64,000 nucleotides of DNA from Hymenobacter setariae (GCF_007713685.1 NZ_VMRJ01000002.1:682001-746000); one strand, 5' to 3'. Positions 17,147 through 26,888 are shown, numbered from the stretch's first letter. Translations and numbers: made by a program. The notes: generated by a model from the sequence alone, not told the origin.

Positions 17147-18073
17147 TTAGACCTCCATTGGGAGCAACTGCGGCGCATAATCATCTTGGGTACGCCGGTC
17201 TTTGAAATACTGCCGGATATCAGCTTCCTTCATATCCTTCCACGAGCGCGTGGAGTGAATAATTTTCTTGTTAGCCAGCGCCAAGGTTTCGGGCGAGGCG
17301 GGCAGCCCTATCCAAGCCACCCCAAAAGGCTGGTCGCCAATGGCTAGGTCACCTAGCTCAAGGCCGGCCGCCTTCACGAGCATACTGAAGAAATAGTCTT
17401 CTTCCAGCTGGGCCTTTTGCACGCCCGCCAGCGGTAAAAAGCCTTGGTCGCGTAGTGCCTCCAGGCCGGTGCGGCTGAAAACATAGGTGCCGCCAAAAAC
17501 AAAGTCGCCAAACTCGTACCCTTTGTAGATAGCCTGGAACATCACCGGACGGATTCGCCAGTGAATCATGGGCTGCCGCAAAAAGTGCCGCGTAAACACC
17601 TTGCCAATGCTGGTGAACATTTCGCGCACCACTTTATTGTCCCACACATTGCCTAGGTCGTCGGGCGAGCTAATGCCGCGAATAAACCGCCCGGCCAACC
17701 CAATGGTAGGGTCGCGGCGAAACAGCTCTAGTGCGGGTAGCTCAGGGTCGTGGCCGATAATCAGCGCATCGGTATCTAGCCGCAGCAGGGCTTCAAAGTC
17801 ATAGTTGTCGAGCGCGTACCGGTACGCGTTGCATAGCGATACATAAAGGCCGAGCCATTTGCCGTGGTTTTCACTGGTAGTTAGCACCACTACATCGGGG
17901 CGCTGGGCGGTCACGGCCTCGCAGATGGTAGGGTTCTGCGAGTCGTCGGAAAGAATAATCTGGTGCGAGCTATGAATATAATGCTCCACACTGGCTAGGG
18001 TATCCAGAATAAATTCTGGCTGGCATTTGGGGCCCACGGGTATCACTACAATAAGGGCAACTGACTGCTTCAT
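17147..18073 (-). CDS. Glycosyltransferase-like protein (GT-A fold)
   Basis: 308 residues. The N-terminus VALIVVIPVGPKCQPEFI followed by IILSDDS matches the first strand and nucleotide site of GT-A enzymes, and LLRLDTDALIIG contains a DxD metal motif. Later segments (FGDFVFGGTYVFSRTG, LEEDYFFSMLVKAAGLE) resemble the acceptor half of GT2-type enzymes, including an acidic EED. No membrane segment or signal peptide, so probably cytoplasmic. It stands alone between the adhesin operon and the AT-rich region, with its own terminator. Donor and acceptor sugars are unknown. Confidence 0.7.
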   Translation of the reverse strand: MKQSVALIVVIPVGPKCQPEFILDTLASVEHYIHSSHQIILSDDSQNPTICEAVTAQRPDVVVLTTSENHGKWLGLYVSLCNAYRYALDNYDFEALLRLDTDALIIGHDPELPALELFRRDPTIGLAGRFIRGISSPDDLGNVWDNKVVREMFTSIGKVFTRHFLRQPMIHWRIRPVMFQAIYKGYEFGDFVFGGTYVFSRTGLEALRDQGFLPLAGVQKAQLEEDYFFSMLVKAAGLELGDLAIGDQPFGVAWIGLPASPETLALANKKIIHSTRSWKDMKEADIRQYFKDRRTQDDYAPQLLPMEV

Positions 18074-18471
18074 ACGCTAGGGGTTAATTGGAATAAGCCT
18101 GCAATATCATTAAAAAATACCACATCTTATTGTTAACTCTTTATTAAATAAGGGAATGCTTCAGGAATGCTTGAGCCAGATACTATTGGTACTCATTGCT
18201 TAAGGAACCTATATAGCTACTAACGGCTACAGACTGGCGCGAAAGCAAATAGACTAGTCACTCCGGCTGCTTACCCGTTGTTTAGCGGTGGGCGGCGCAA
18301 AATGTTACGTCTTGGCTTTGGCCGTTTGGGCTGGCTCATCATTGCCATGACATCCTGCTAGGCAGCGCAAGCAATTGCTAGGTTGCTAGTAGCCAAGGCT
18401 CTGTAGTAAGCGGGGCTTTATTAATTATAATTATCTGTCTAACAATGATAAAAATTATTTTTACTAAAAAA

Positions 18472-18517
18472 GTGCAATTATTTTTGCATTTTTACAATCA
18501 GTGCAATTAGTTTTGCA
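18472..18517 (+). promoter_or_regulatory. Tandem 17-bp repeats forming a consensus promoter
   Basis: GTGCAATTATTTTTGCA (near 18472-18488) and GTGCAATTAGTTTTGCA (18501-18517) differ at one base and are spaced 28-29 bp apart. Each holds an exact TAnnTTTG box (18479-18486 and 18508-18515) and a TGCAA-N6-TTGCA dyad. The TTTG of the first copy (18483-18486) lies 21 bases before the second box, so the pair makes a full TTTG-N21-TAGTTTTG promoter. The dyads could bind a regulator. Confidence 0.7.
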
Positions 18518-18521
18518 ACGC

Positions 18522-18757
18522 ATTCAGCACTGAAATTTTTAGGATTATTTATAAGTTATAGTCATGTGAAGCAGATGTGGGGACATCTAATAAGGACAAA
18601 GTCGAGATTTTCTTGATTCTGTTTGAAGGTTAAATAAGTTATTATTATCTAAAAAAGTTACAATTTATTTAAGGTGAGGTTGCCGGGACGTGCAACAATA
18701 CAGGTGAGCAGGTGCTGAATAAACCGGCCGCTAGCATTGCTAGCGGCCTTTTTATTG
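18522..18757 (+). ncRNA. Candidate non-coding RNA, ~235 nt
   Basis: A consensus promoter ends at 18515 and an intrinsic terminator lies at 18726-18753. Between them there is no convincing ORF: the longest ATG frame is about 13 codons. Predicted hairpins are AGATGT-GGGG-ACATCT (18573-18588), GTTGC...GCAAC (about 18679-18695) and the terminator. The segment is much richer in A/T than its neighbours. It may be a free-standing small RNA, or a leader with a premature terminator for the creatininase-family gene at 18877. It is not a family I recognise. Confidence 0.55.
18726..18753 (+). terminator. Intrinsic terminator of the candidate ncRNA
   Basis: GGCCGCTAGC (18726-18735), loop ATT, GCTAGCGGCC (18739-18748), then TTTTT. 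This is a textbook structure on the + strand, yet no protein gene lies upstream on that strand for several kb. Confidence 0.9.
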
Positions 18758-18876
18758 AATAAGCGGTAGCGGTGAGCTTCCCTAGGTGGGGCATGGTGAT
18801 GCTTATCGGCAGGCGCGGTTACAAGGTGAGCAGAGTAGCTATTTTTACCACTAGCTGCTCATATGCAGCTCCCGCT

Positions 18877-19644
18877 ATGTCGCCTCGCCCCTACATCTTG
18901 GCCGAAACCACGTGGCAGCACGTGAAAGATGCTGCTTACGAAGTAGTCGTGCTGCCCTGGGGGGCCACGGAAGCCCACAACTACCACCTGCCCTACGCCA
19001 CCGACAATATGCAGTGCGACTACGTAGCTGCCGAAGCGGCTCGGCTAGCCTGGGAAGCGGGCGCCAAGGTGGTCGTGCTGCCTACCATCCCGTTTGGGGT
19101 GAACACTGGGCAGCTTGATATTACGCTGGACATCAACCTGAACCCAAGCACGCAGCTGGCTATTCTGCGCGATATTGTGCAGGTGCTGGCGCGCCAAGGC
19201 ATTCCGAAGCTGGTGCTGCTGAATGGGCACGGGGGCAACGACTTTCGCCAGCACTTGCGCCAGCTGCAAGCCGAGTTCCCGACGGTGTTTCTCTGCACGC
19301 TCAACTGGTTTAAGGCCGTTGACCGGAGCAAGTTTTTCACGGCGCCTGGCGACCATGCCGATGCCCTCGAAACTAGCGCCATGCTGCACATTGCCCCCGC
19401 GCTAGTACGCCCGCTGTCCGAAGCGGGCTCGGGCCATGCCAAGCAATTCCGTGTTGAGGCCTTGCGGCAGGGCTGGGCCTGGGCGCAGCGCGAATGGACC
19501 CAGGTAACCGCCGACACCGGCGTGGGCGACCCCGCCGAGGCCACCGCCGAAAAAGGCGCTGCCGTACTGGCCGCCGCCACCCAAGCCATCGGCACCTTCC
19601 TCACCGAGCTAGCCGCCGCCGACCCGCGCGACATGTACGAGTAA
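18877..19644 (+). CDS. Creatininase-family amidohydrolase
   Basis: 255 residues from ATG 18877; the open frame continues upstream, but the family match starts just after MSPRPYILAETTWQ. VVVLPWGATEAHNYHLPYATDN holds the first metal-ligand cluster (Glu and His), NGHGGND the second, and GDHADALETSAML the third with the conserved Glu. Members are zinc or manganese amidohydrolases acting on creatinine or related cyclic amides, and some work in cofactor pathways. The HNYH form in place of the common HGPH is a small deviation. The true substrate cannot be inferred. A shared terminator separates it from convergent icd. Confidence 0.85.
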   Translation: MSPRPYILAETTWQHVKDAAYEVVVLPWGATEAHNYHLPYATDNMQCDYVAAEAARLAWEAGAKVVVLPTIPFGVNTGQLDITLDINLNPSTQLAILRDIVQVLARQGIPKLVLLNGHGGNDFRQHLRQLQAEFPTVFLCTLNWFKAVDRSKFFTAPGDHADALETSAMLHIAPALVRPLSEAGSGHAKQFRVEALRQGWAWAQREWTQVTADTGVGDPAEATAEKGAAVLAAATQAIGTFLTELAAADPRDMYE

Positions 19645-19691
19645 TAGTAGCCCCGATTCTTTATGGCTCGAGCTACTAATCGCCATTAGTA

Positions 19692-19726
19692 AAAAAGGCC
19701 CCTCCGCTATGCAGAGGGGCCTTTTT
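19692..19726. terminator. Bidirectional terminator between creatininase gene and icd
   Basis: AAAAAGGCCCCTC (19692-19704) pairs with GAGGGGCCTTTTT (19714-19726). A and T runs on both sides suit termination of both convergent genes. Confidence 0.92.
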
Positions 19727-19746
19727 GTTAAAAGCTAACCTAGGGC

Positions 19747-20979
19747 TTATTTGCCCAGTTTGGCTTTCAAGTTTTCGTCGAGTGCTTCCAAAAACTCCTC
19801 GGTGTAGAGGTAGTCGCGGCCGTGCTCCACTTTGTTGCCGTGGATGCAGACAGCGAGGTCTTTGGTCATTTTGCCGCTTTCTACGGTTTCTACGCACACA
19901 GCTTCTAGGGCCTTGCAGAAGTCAATCAGCTCCTGGTTGCCGTCGAGCACGCCGCGGAACTCCAGGCCGCGCGTCCAGGCGAAGATGCTGGCGATGGGGT
20001 TGGTGCTGGTGGGCTTGCCCTTCTGGTGGTCGCGGTAGTGGCGCGTCACGGTGCCGTGGGCGGCTTCAGCCTCCATGGTTTTGCCGTCGGGCGTCACGAG
20101 CGTCGAGGTCATCAGACCCAGCGAGCCGAAGCCCTGGGCTACGGTGTCACTCTGCACGTCGCCGTCGTAGTTTTTGCAGGCCCACACAAAGTTGCCGTTC
20201 CACTTCAGCGCCGAGGCCACCATGTCATCAATCAGGCGGTGCTCGTAGGTGATGCCAGCGGCCTTAAACTTCTCCGTGTAGTCGGCTTCGTAAATCTCCT
20301 GGAAGATGTCCTTGAAGCGGCCATCGTACTTCTTCAGGATGGTGTTCTTGGTGCTCAGGTACAGCGGCCAGCCCTTCATTAGGGCCTGGTTGAAGCAAGC
20401 GTGCGCAAAGCCACGAATCGACTCGTCGGTGTTGTACATGGCCAGGGCCACGCCGTCATTTTTGAAGTTGAATACCTCAAACGACTGCACCTCGCCGCCA
20501 TCTTCGGGGGTGAAGGTGATGGTGAGCTTGCCTTTGCCTTTGGTTACGAAGTCGGTAGCGCGGTACTGGTCGCCGAAGGCGTGGCGGCCAATGCAGATGG
20601 GGGCCGTCCAGTTGGGCACCAAGCGGGGCACGTTGCTCGTCACGATGGGCTCGCGGAATACGGTGCCGTCCAATATGTTACGGATGGTGCCGTTGGGCGA
20701 TTTCCACATTTGCTTCAGGCCAAACTCGGCCACACGCTCCTCGTCGGGGGTGATGGTGGCGCACTTGATGCCCACGCCGTACTGCTTGATAGCGTTGGCC
20801 GCGTCGATGGTCACCTGGTCGTTGGTTTCATCGCGATACTCAATCCCTAAGTCGTAGTATTTGATATCTACGTCGATGTAAGGGGTAATGAGCTTGTCTT
20901 TGATAAATTTCCAGATGATGCGGGTCATCTCATCGCCATCGAGCTCCACTACGGGGTTGGCTACTTTGATTTTGGTCAT
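19747..20979 (-). CDS. icd: NADP-dependent isocitrate dehydrogenase
   Basis: 410 residues. It converts isocitrate to 2-oxoglutarate and CO2 in the TCA cycle. The sequence is of the eukaryotic-like homodimeric type: [20 protein letters not shown] at the start, [33 protein letters not shown] with the substrate-binding Ser/Asn/Arg, and the metal-site region of [19 protein letters not shown] and [20 protein letters not shown] near residue 250. The C-terminal [17 protein letters not shown] is the nucleotide-binding loop. Full length. Single gene with a 560-bp upstream gap. Confidence 0.97.
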   Translation of the reverse strand: MTKIKVANPVVELDGDEMTRIIWKFIKDKLITPYIDVDIKYYDLGIEYRDETNDQVTIDAANAIKQYGVGIKCATITPDEERVAEFGLKQMWKSPNGTIRNILDGTVFREPIVTSNVPRLVPNWTAPICIGRHAFGDQYRATDFVTKGKGKLTITFTPEDGGEVQSFEVFNFKNDGVALAMYNTDESIRGFAHACFNQALMKGWPLYLSTKNTILKKYDGRFKDIFQEIYEADYTEKFKAAGITYEHRLIDDMVASALKWNGNFVWACKNYDGDVQSDTVAQGFGSLGLMTSTLVTPDGKTMEAEAAHGTVTRHYRDHQKGKPTSTNPIASIFAWTRGLEFRGVLDGNQELIDFCKALEAVCVETVESGKMTKDLAVCIHGNKVEHGRDYLYTEEFLEALDENLKAKLGK

Positions 20980-21541
20980 TTCCTCTCGGGTAATATAGGT
21001 GGGTAAGGGATGCAGAAACTGGCGCCCCTAGGCGGGGCCGCCGGCTCATTAGCCGCGTCAATATTAAGTAACTTTTGGTGCTTAGCAGCGAGAAGCGCCC
21101 CTGAGGCACCCTAGGTAGCAGTTGGCAGGCCCTACGCTGAGCGGCTCAGCGCCCCGCCGCCCGGCCCGCCAAAGCAGGGCGGCCGGCCAGTGGCGCTTTG
21201 GCTAGCCAGGCACGCATAGGGGAGGGCTGGGCTGACAAAGCGGAGCGTAGTAAAGAATCTATGCCAATGATGCTTCAGGCCCCGCGGGCAAAATAGTTTT
21301 AAGCCACTGCCTATCAGAAACGTTTGCGAAGACGATACCGATAGTTTTTATTAGGAATTTTGCGTATGGCTCAGCTTTTTAGCTACGCCAGGGCCTGTGG
21401 GCTGCCTGTACATTTGAGTCGTTTGCAACGCCTGCTAAGCCGGCCTTAGCGCAGCACAGCGCGGTTGGCAGCAGCTCTCAGTGCCCCTAGGGCTTGGCGG
21501 CGGCTCTCAGTAAGGCTATCTGTATCTATTCCCACCCCCAC
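20980..21541. other. Intergenic region between divergent icd and GH3 genes
   Basis: No gene seen in 562 bp. It contains CGCTGAG-CGG-CTCAGCG (21135-21151), a 17-bp operator-like dyad; a GC-rich segment able to fold near 21150-21190; and an 18-bp direct repeat TTGGC(A/G)GC(A/G)GCTCTCAGT at 21465-21482 and 21494-21511, ending 30 bp before the GH3 ATG. No exact TAnnTTTG box was found for either gene. Confidence 0.5.
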
Positions 21542-24202
21542 ATGAAATTACCCAAACTCCTCCTGGGCTTGCTGGTATTCGCAGCTACCAGCGCCCAGCG
21601 CCCGGCTGCCAGTCCCGCGGCCACCTACCCTTTTCAAAACCCAGACTTGTCCATTGACCAGCGCGTAGACGACCTAGTGGGCCGCCTTACGCTGCCCGAA
21701 AAGGTGTCGCAAATGCTGAACGCCTCGCCGGCCATCGACCGCCTAGGCATCCCGGCCTACAACTGGTGGAACGAGGCGCTGCACGGCGTGGCGCGCACCA
21801 GCATGAAAACCACGGTATTTCCGCAGGCCATCGGGCTGGCGGCGACTTTCGATAAGGACGCCATGCTTCAGATGGCGACTATCACCTCAGACGAGGCCCG
21901 GGCGGTGCACCAGGAGTACGTGCGGCGCGGCGAGCGCGGTATTTACCAAGGGCTTACGTTCTGGACGCCTAACATCAACATCTTCCGTGACCCTAGGTGG
22001 GGCCGGGGGCAGGAAACCTACGGCGAAGACCCTTACCTGACTGGGCAATTGGGCTCAGCTTTAGTAAAAGGCTTTCAAGGCGACGACCCAAAGTATTTGA
22101 AAATAACCGCTTGCGCCAAGCACTTCGCCGTGCACAGCGGCCCCGAGCAGCTGCGCCACGAGTTCAACGCCAAAATCAGCGACTACGACTTGTGGGATAC
22201 GTACCTGCCCGCTTTTCGCGACCTCATTGTAGATGCCAAGGTGGCCGGCGTGATGTGCGCCTACAACGCCTACGCCAGCCAGCCCTGCTGCGGTAGCGAC
22301 ATCTTGATGACTAACATCTTGTATAACAAGTGGAAATTCAAGGGCTACGTTACCTCGGACTGCGACGGGCTCAACGATTTCTGGCAACACCACAAAACGG
22401 ACCCCGACGCCGCCACAGCGGCGGCCAATGCCGTGCTGCACGGCACCGACATCGAGTGCGCCACGGGCAAGCTCTTTACTTATAACTCGCTGCTGGAGTC
22501 GGTGCAGAAAAAGCTCATCACGGAGCAGCAACTCGATGTGTCGGTGAAGCGGCTCTACAAAATCCGGTTTCAGCTGGGCATGTTCGACCCGGTAGAGCGC
22601 GTAAAGTACGCCCAGATTCCGCTGAGCGTAGTGGAGAGCGCCCCGCACCAAGCCCACGCCCTGAAGATGGCCCGCGAGTCGGTGGTACTGCTCAAGAACG
22701 AGAAGAACACGCTGCCGCTGCGCAAGGACCTGAAGAAAATCGTGGTCCTAGGCCCCAACGCCAACAACGAAGCCGTGCAGCTCGGCAACTACAATGGCTT
22801 TCCTACCGACATCGTGACGCCGCTCGAAGGCATCCGGGCCAAGGTGGGCAAGGACACCGAAGTGACCTACGTGCAAGGCGTAGACTACGCTAGCAACACC
22901 GTGTATGAGCCGCTGGATGTCAACAAGCGCTTGGCTTTCAACGGCCAGCCGGGCTTTCAGGCGGAGTACTTCAAAGGCACCAACCTAGAGGGCGCCCCCG
23001 TAGCCACGCGCCAGGAGGCCGGGCTAGACCGCTACCTGGCCAATGTGAAAATGGAAGTGGCCCCCGGCCTGCCCGCCGAAAACTTCTCGGCGCGCTACCG
23101 CGCCACCTTTACCCCCGAGAAAACCGAGGAACTGGCCCTGCAAATCACCGGCGATGATGGCTACCGCCTATTCGTGGATGACAAGCTGGTGCTCGACAAC
23201 TGGGCTGGCCGCGGCGTTTCGACTAAGCAATACGTGCTACCCGTAACGGCCGGCAAGCCCCTAGGTCTGCGCCTGGAGTATTTGCAAACCGACCGCCGCA
23301 CCATTCTAAAATTTACGGGCGCGAAGGTGGTGCCCATGACCGCCGCTAACATTCTAGCCCAGGTAAAAGACGCTGACGCACTGGTGTTCGTGGGCGGCAT
23401 CTCGCCCCGGCTCGAAGGCGAAGAAATGAAGGTGGATGTGCCTGGCTTCAGCGGCGGCGACCGCACCAGCATCGGCCTGCCCCAGGTGCAAACCGACCTG
23501 CTGAAAATATTGCACAGCACTGGCAAGCCCGTAGTGCTGGCCCTAATGACGGGCAGCGCCATCGCCACACCTTGGGAGGCCGCCAACCTGCCGGCCATCC
23601 TCAATACTTGGTATGGGGGGCAGGCCGCCGGCACCGCCCTAGCCGACGTGCTATTTGGCGACTACAACCCCGCTGGCCGCCTCCCAGTGACGTTTTATAA
23701 GTCAGAAACGCAGCTGCCGGCTTTCGACAACTATAGCATGGAAGGCCGCACCTACCGCTATTTCACTGGCGAGCCGCTCTTCCCCTTCGGCCACGGCCTA
23801 AGCTATACTACTTTTAAATACAGTAATTTGAAGGTGTTGTCGAAGCCCACTACCGGCCAGCCCATCCGCGTGAGCGTGGAGGTGCAGAACACCGGCCAGC
23901 GTGCCGGCGATGAGGTGGTGCAACTCTACGTGCGGCACCCCGGCGCTACCGGCCGCGTGGCGCGGCACGCGCTCGAAGGCTTCCGCCGCATCAACCTAGG
24001 GCCAGGCGCCAAGCAAACGGTGCAGTTTACGCTCACGCCGCGCCAGCTTGCGCGCCTCACGGCCCAGGCCCAGCGCGTAGAGCTGGCCGAAAAGGTGCAG
24101 GTCTTCGTGGGTGGCGGGCAGCCGCTGGCCGCCTCGGTATCGGCCGGCCGGGTGTTGAAGACCGATGTGAGCCTAACCGGCGCGAAGGTGGTCATTGACT
24201 GA
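21542..24202 (+). CDS. Glycoside hydrolase family 3 beta-glycosidase with PA14 insert
   Basis: 886 residues from ATG 21542, chosen for its signal peptide (MKLPKLLLGLLVFAATSA). GH3 enzymes release terminal beta-sugars by retaining cleavage. NWWNEALHGVART, FPQAIGLAATFD, NINIFRDPRWGRGQETYGED and KHFAVHSGPE belong to the N-terminal barrel. YVTSDCDGL supplies the nucleophile, Asp273. A PA14 domain (roughly residues 463-597, FQAEYFKGTNLEG to DGYRLFVDDKLVLDNW) is inserted in the C-terminal half, and a fibronectin-III-like domain ends the protein (GDEVVQLYVRHPGA). This layout is common in beta-glucosidases and beta-xylosidases, which cannot be separated here. Confidence 0.92.
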   Translation: MKLPKLLLGLLVFAATSAQRPAASPAATYPFQNPDLSIDQRVDDLVGRLTLPEKVSQMLNASPAIDRLGIPAYNWWNEALHGVARTSMKTTVFPQAIGLAATFDKDAMLQMATITSDEARAVHQEYVRRGERGIYQGLTFWTPNINIFRDPRWGRGQETYGEDPYLTGQLGSALVKGFQGDDPKYLKITACAKHFAVHSGPEQLRHEFNAKISDYDLWDTYLPAFRDLIVDAKVAGVMCAYNAYASQPCCGSDILMTNILYNKWKFKGYVTSDCDGLNDFWQHHKTDPDAATAAANAVLHGTDIECATGKLFTYNSLLESVQKKLITEQQLDVSVKRLYKIRFQLGMFDPVERVKYAQIPLSVVESAPHQAHALKMARESVVLLKNEKNTLPLRKDLKKIVVLGPNANNEAVQLGNYNGFPTDIVTPLEGIRAKVGKDTEVTYVQGVDYASNTVYEPLDVNKRLAFNGQPGFQAEYFKGTNLEGAPVATRQEAGLDRYLANVKMEVAPGLPAENFSARYRATFTPEKTEELALQITGDDGYRLFVDDKLVLDNWAGRGVSTKQYVLPVTAGKPLGLRLEYLQTDRRTILKFTGAKVVPMTAANILAQVKDADALVFVGGISPRLEGEEMKVDVPGFSGGDRTSIGLPQVQTDLLKILHSTGKPVVLALMTGSAIATPWEAANLPAILNTWYGGQAAGTALADVLFGDYNPAGRLPVTFYKSETQLPAFDNYSMEGRTYRYFTGEPLFPFGHGLSYTTFKYSNLKVLSKPTTGQPIRVSVEVQNTGQRAGDEVVQLYVRHPGATGRVARHALEGFRRINLGPGAKQTVQFTLTPRQLARLTAQAQRVELAEKVQVFVGGGQPLAASVSAGRVLKTDVSLTGAKVVID

Positions 24203-24273
24203 TAGGCAACGAAAAACGTACTTATTAGCTGGCTTCATTGCGCTTTTTGCGATAGACCTCTCTAGAAATCTTT

Positions 24274-24326
24274 AGTCCCTCCCAGCCTCATGCTACGCGT
24301 GGCATAAGGCTGGGAGGGACTTTTTT
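24274..24326 (+). terminator. Terminator of the GH3 gene
   Basis: AGTCCCTCCCAGCCT (24274-24288) pairs exactly with 24307-24321 and is followed by TTTTTT on the + strand. An inner GCAT/ATGC pairing extends the stem. Confidence 0.92.
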
Positions 24327-24438
24327 ATGGTAGTTGAAGCAGCTTTAGTGCCTTGCTGAAAGCAGCTTACTAGGTGAGTGTATTTTAAATTAATGTTTTT
24401 GAATATTATAAAAATTATTTGTTTAAATTTAAATAAAA

Positions 24439-25353
24439 ATGCCTGCTACTTACCTCCCTATCAAGGCCCCGGGCCTGCTAGCTGCCCAGGCGCAGCCGTG
24501 GGTGCGGCAGGCGCTGGGGCAGGCCTTGCTACTGCTGCTAGGGGTGTTTGTGGCGGCACTGGGGCTAAAGGGCTTTCTGCTGCCCAACGGATTCATTGAT
24601 GGCGGAGTAACGGGCATTGCGCTGATAATAAGCCAGCTCACGGGGATATCACTATCGGCATTAATCCTGCTGATAAACATTCCCTTTATCGGGCTGGGCT
24701 ACACGCAGTTCGGGTACAAGTTTGCGGGCAGAACGCTGCTGACCATTCTAGCCTTGGCAGGGGCGCTGCTGGTAGTGTCGCTGCCGCCGCTCACGCACGA
24801 CAAGCTGTTAATAGCCGTGTTTGGGGGCTTTTGCCTAGGGGCAGGGGTAGGGCTAGCCATGCGCGGCGGGGGCGTGCTCGATGGCACCGAAATCTTGGCG
24901 GTGTACTTGAGCCGGCTGCTACCCGCCTCTGTCGGTGATATCGTGCTGCTTATAAACGTGGTAATTTTTGGCGTGGCCGCGTGGCTACTGTCAGTGGAAA
25001 CGGCGCTGTACTCGGTGCTGACGTACTTGGCGGCGGCCAAAACGGTGGACTTTATCCTTGTCGGCATCGAAGAGTACACCGGTGTCACGATACTCTCGTT
25101 TCACAGTGCCGAAATCCGCGATGCGATTGTGAACAAGCTACACCGCGGCACCACGGTCTACGAATGCACGCAGGGCTTCGGCTCGCACGGCCCCCAGCAC
25201 CTTAAGATGGAAGCCGTTTTCACGATTATCACCCGCCTCGAAGTAGTGGGCCTCACCGACGAGATTCGGCGAATCGACCCGCAGGCGTTTGTTTTCACCC
25301 AAAGTATCAGCGATATAAAAGGCGGACTCATTAAAAAGCGCGCGCTGCACTAG
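24439..25353 (+). CDS. YitT-family membrane protein with C-terminal DUF2179 domain
   Basis: 304 residues. Five or six membrane segments occupy the first two thirds (LLLLGVFVAALGLKGFLLP, GVTGIALIISQLTG, ILALAGALLVVSLP, GAGVGLAMRGGGVLDGTEI, IVLLINVVIFGVAAWLLS). The motif NGFIDGGVTGIALI is typical of YitT proteins. The last 80 residues, HRGTTVYECTQGFGSHGPQ to FVFTQSISDIKGG, are the cytoplasmic DUF2179 domain. Function of the family is unknown. Upstream bases 24360-24438 are very AT-rich and probably hold the promoter, though no exact box was seen. Confidence 0.9.
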   Translation: MPATYLPIKAPGLLAAQAQPWVRQALGQALLLLLGVFVAALGLKGFLLPNGFIDGGVTGIALIISQLTGISLSALILLINIPFIGLGYTQFGYKFAGRTLLTILALAGALLVVSLPPLTHDKLLIAVFGGFCLGAGVGLAMRGGGVLDGTEILAVYLSRLLPASVGDIVLLINVVIFGVAAWLLSVETALYSVLTYLAAAKTVDFILVGIEEYTGVTILSFHSAEIRDAIVNKLHRGTTVYECTQGFGSHGPQHLKMEAVFTIITRLEVVGLTDEIRRIDPQAFVFTQSISDIKGGLIKKRALH

Positions 25354-25424
25354 CTGCTTGCGGTGGGTAGGCGCGCTAGCTTAACTGGTTGCCGATTGGC
25401 AGGTGTTTATCTACCTAGCTCCGT

Positions 25425-26888
25425 ATGAAAAAGTGGCGCTACGTGTTCGGTGCATTTCACTACCTGCGCACGCTGTGGCGGCGGGCGTGGGGGCGGCCTG
25501 CGCACGTGCCTCCACCCAGCGCAGTACCTACTGCACCGCCTAGCGCATGGCTAACACAATTGCTGGCTGGGCCGGGGCGCTCGGCTCGCGCTGGGTGGCC
25601 GGCCGCAGCCGATGCCCTAGTGCAGCATGATAATGCCTGCCTGCCACTAGTGCAGGCTGCCCTGGCTGAGGCAACCGACGAGCCAGCATTACAGCGGCTG
25701 GCGCAAGTGTGCGCCCGCTTGGCTAGCCCCGCTGCTCGGCAGCTACTGGTAGCGCTAGCGCAGGGCCCCGACCTGCCGCGCCGCGCGGTGGCGCTGCGTG
25801 CCCTAGGTAGCCTGCCCGCCCTGCCTGACCAAGCACACCTGTTTCACCAACTAGCGGAGGAAGAGCTGCGCTTGGCCCAACACTTACTGCACGGCATGCA
25901 AGCCGCCAAGGCCGACCTGCGGGCCGCCCTAGGCTACGAAGTGCGCCTAGGGCGGCAGCGCTTGCTGGCCACACTGCTGCAAGTGTATGCGCAGCCACCG
26001 CTACTGCTGGCTCAGCGGCGGCTGACGCACCTAGCCAGCGAGCGGCAGGCCGAAGCCCTCGACGCGCTGGCCGCCTTGCTGCCCCAGCCGCTATACCGGG
26101 GCGTGCAAGCGCTGCTGGACGAAGGGCAACTGGCCAGCAAAACCCAGGTGCTCGACGACTTGCTGGGGCCGCTGGCCACGGCCGAGCCCGTAGAGGCGCT
26201 GGTAGTGCGCCGGGGCGCGGCCGCTTTTTCGGCTTGGACTATTAGCGTGGCGCTGCGGCGGTGGCATCCGCAGCCGGCCACGGTGGCGCAGCTAGTGCCG
26301 CACTTGCACGCCACCAGCGCCTTGGTGCGCGAGAGTGCGCGCGCTGTATTGCAGCAGTTGCCTGTGCAGCGGCCCGCCGCCTACGACACCCTCCGCGCCC
26401 AGTATCCCACCACCGATTTTGCTGCCATGGCTGTTCCAGATTCCTCTTCGCTAACTGGTATTTCGGCGCGGGCCCGCGTGCAGATGCTGAAAGGCACTAC
26501 CCTCTTTGCCAGTACGCCCGAGAATGTGCTTGCGGCCATTGTGCCCATCATGCAAGAAGTAGCCTATGCGGCCGGGCAGCAGATTTTTGCGAAAGGCACC
26601 CTAGGTACTTCTTTATTTATTGTAAGCCAGGGTGAGGTAGGCATCTATGACGGCAATCGGCACTTGGCAACATTCGGAGCCGGCGACTTCTTTGGCGAAT
26701 TGGCGCTGCTTGATGCAGAGCCGCGCTCGGCCACGGCCGTGGCTCACGGCAGCGTGGTGGCTTTTCGGCTCGACCAAGATGATTTTTACGACGTGATGGA
26801 AGAGCGCTACGAGGTGCTGCGTAGCATTCTGCGCGTGCTCTGCCAGCGCCTGCGGCGGCAAAACGAGCAAACTCAGGTGGCAGCCTAG
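25425..26888 (+). CDS. HEAT-repeat protein with C-terminal cyclic nucleotide-binding domain
   Basis: 487 residues, very rich in Leu and Ala. Residues about 50-340 form helical repeats of the HEAT type (LVALAQGPDLPRRAVALRAL, LVRESARAVLQQLPVQ). Residues about 350-480 are a cNMP-binding domain: FASTPENVLAAIV, AGQQIFAKGTLGTSLFIVSQ, GDFFGELALLDAEPRSATA and VVAFRLDQDDFYDVM. The FGELALLDAEPRSATA loop is the phosphate-binding cassette, including its Glu and Arg. No DNA-binding domain follows, so it is more likely a sensor or scaffold than a CRP-type regulator. The partner is unknown. Confidence 0.85.
   Translation: MKKWRYVFGAFHYLRTLWRRAWGRPAHVPPPSAVPTAPPSAWLTQLLAGPGRSARAGWPAAADALVQHDNACLPLVQAALAEATDEPALQRLAQVCARLASPAARQLLVALAQGPDLPRRAVALRALGSLPALPDQAHLFHQLAEEELRLAQHLLHGMQAAKADLRAALGYEVRLGRQRLLATLLQVYAQPPLLLAQRRLTHLASERQAEALDALAALLPQPLYRGVQALLDEGQLASKTQVLDDLLGPLATAEPVEALVVRRGAAAFSAWTISVALRRWHPQPATVAQLVPHLHATSALVRESARAVLQQLPVQRPAAYDTLRAQYPTTDFAAMAVPDSSSLTGISARARVQMLKGTTLFASTPENVLAAIVPIMQEVAYAAGQQIFAKGTLGTSLFIVSQGEVGIYDGNRHLATFGAGDFFGELALLDAEPRSATAVAHGSVVAFRLDQDDFYDVMEERYEVLRSILRVLCQRLRRQNEQTQVAA

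Noticed and set aside
18080..18720. AT-rich stretch as a replication origin
   Set aside because: No DnaA-box-like TTATNCACA sites or dnaA/dnaN genes; the promoter and terminator point to a transcript instead.
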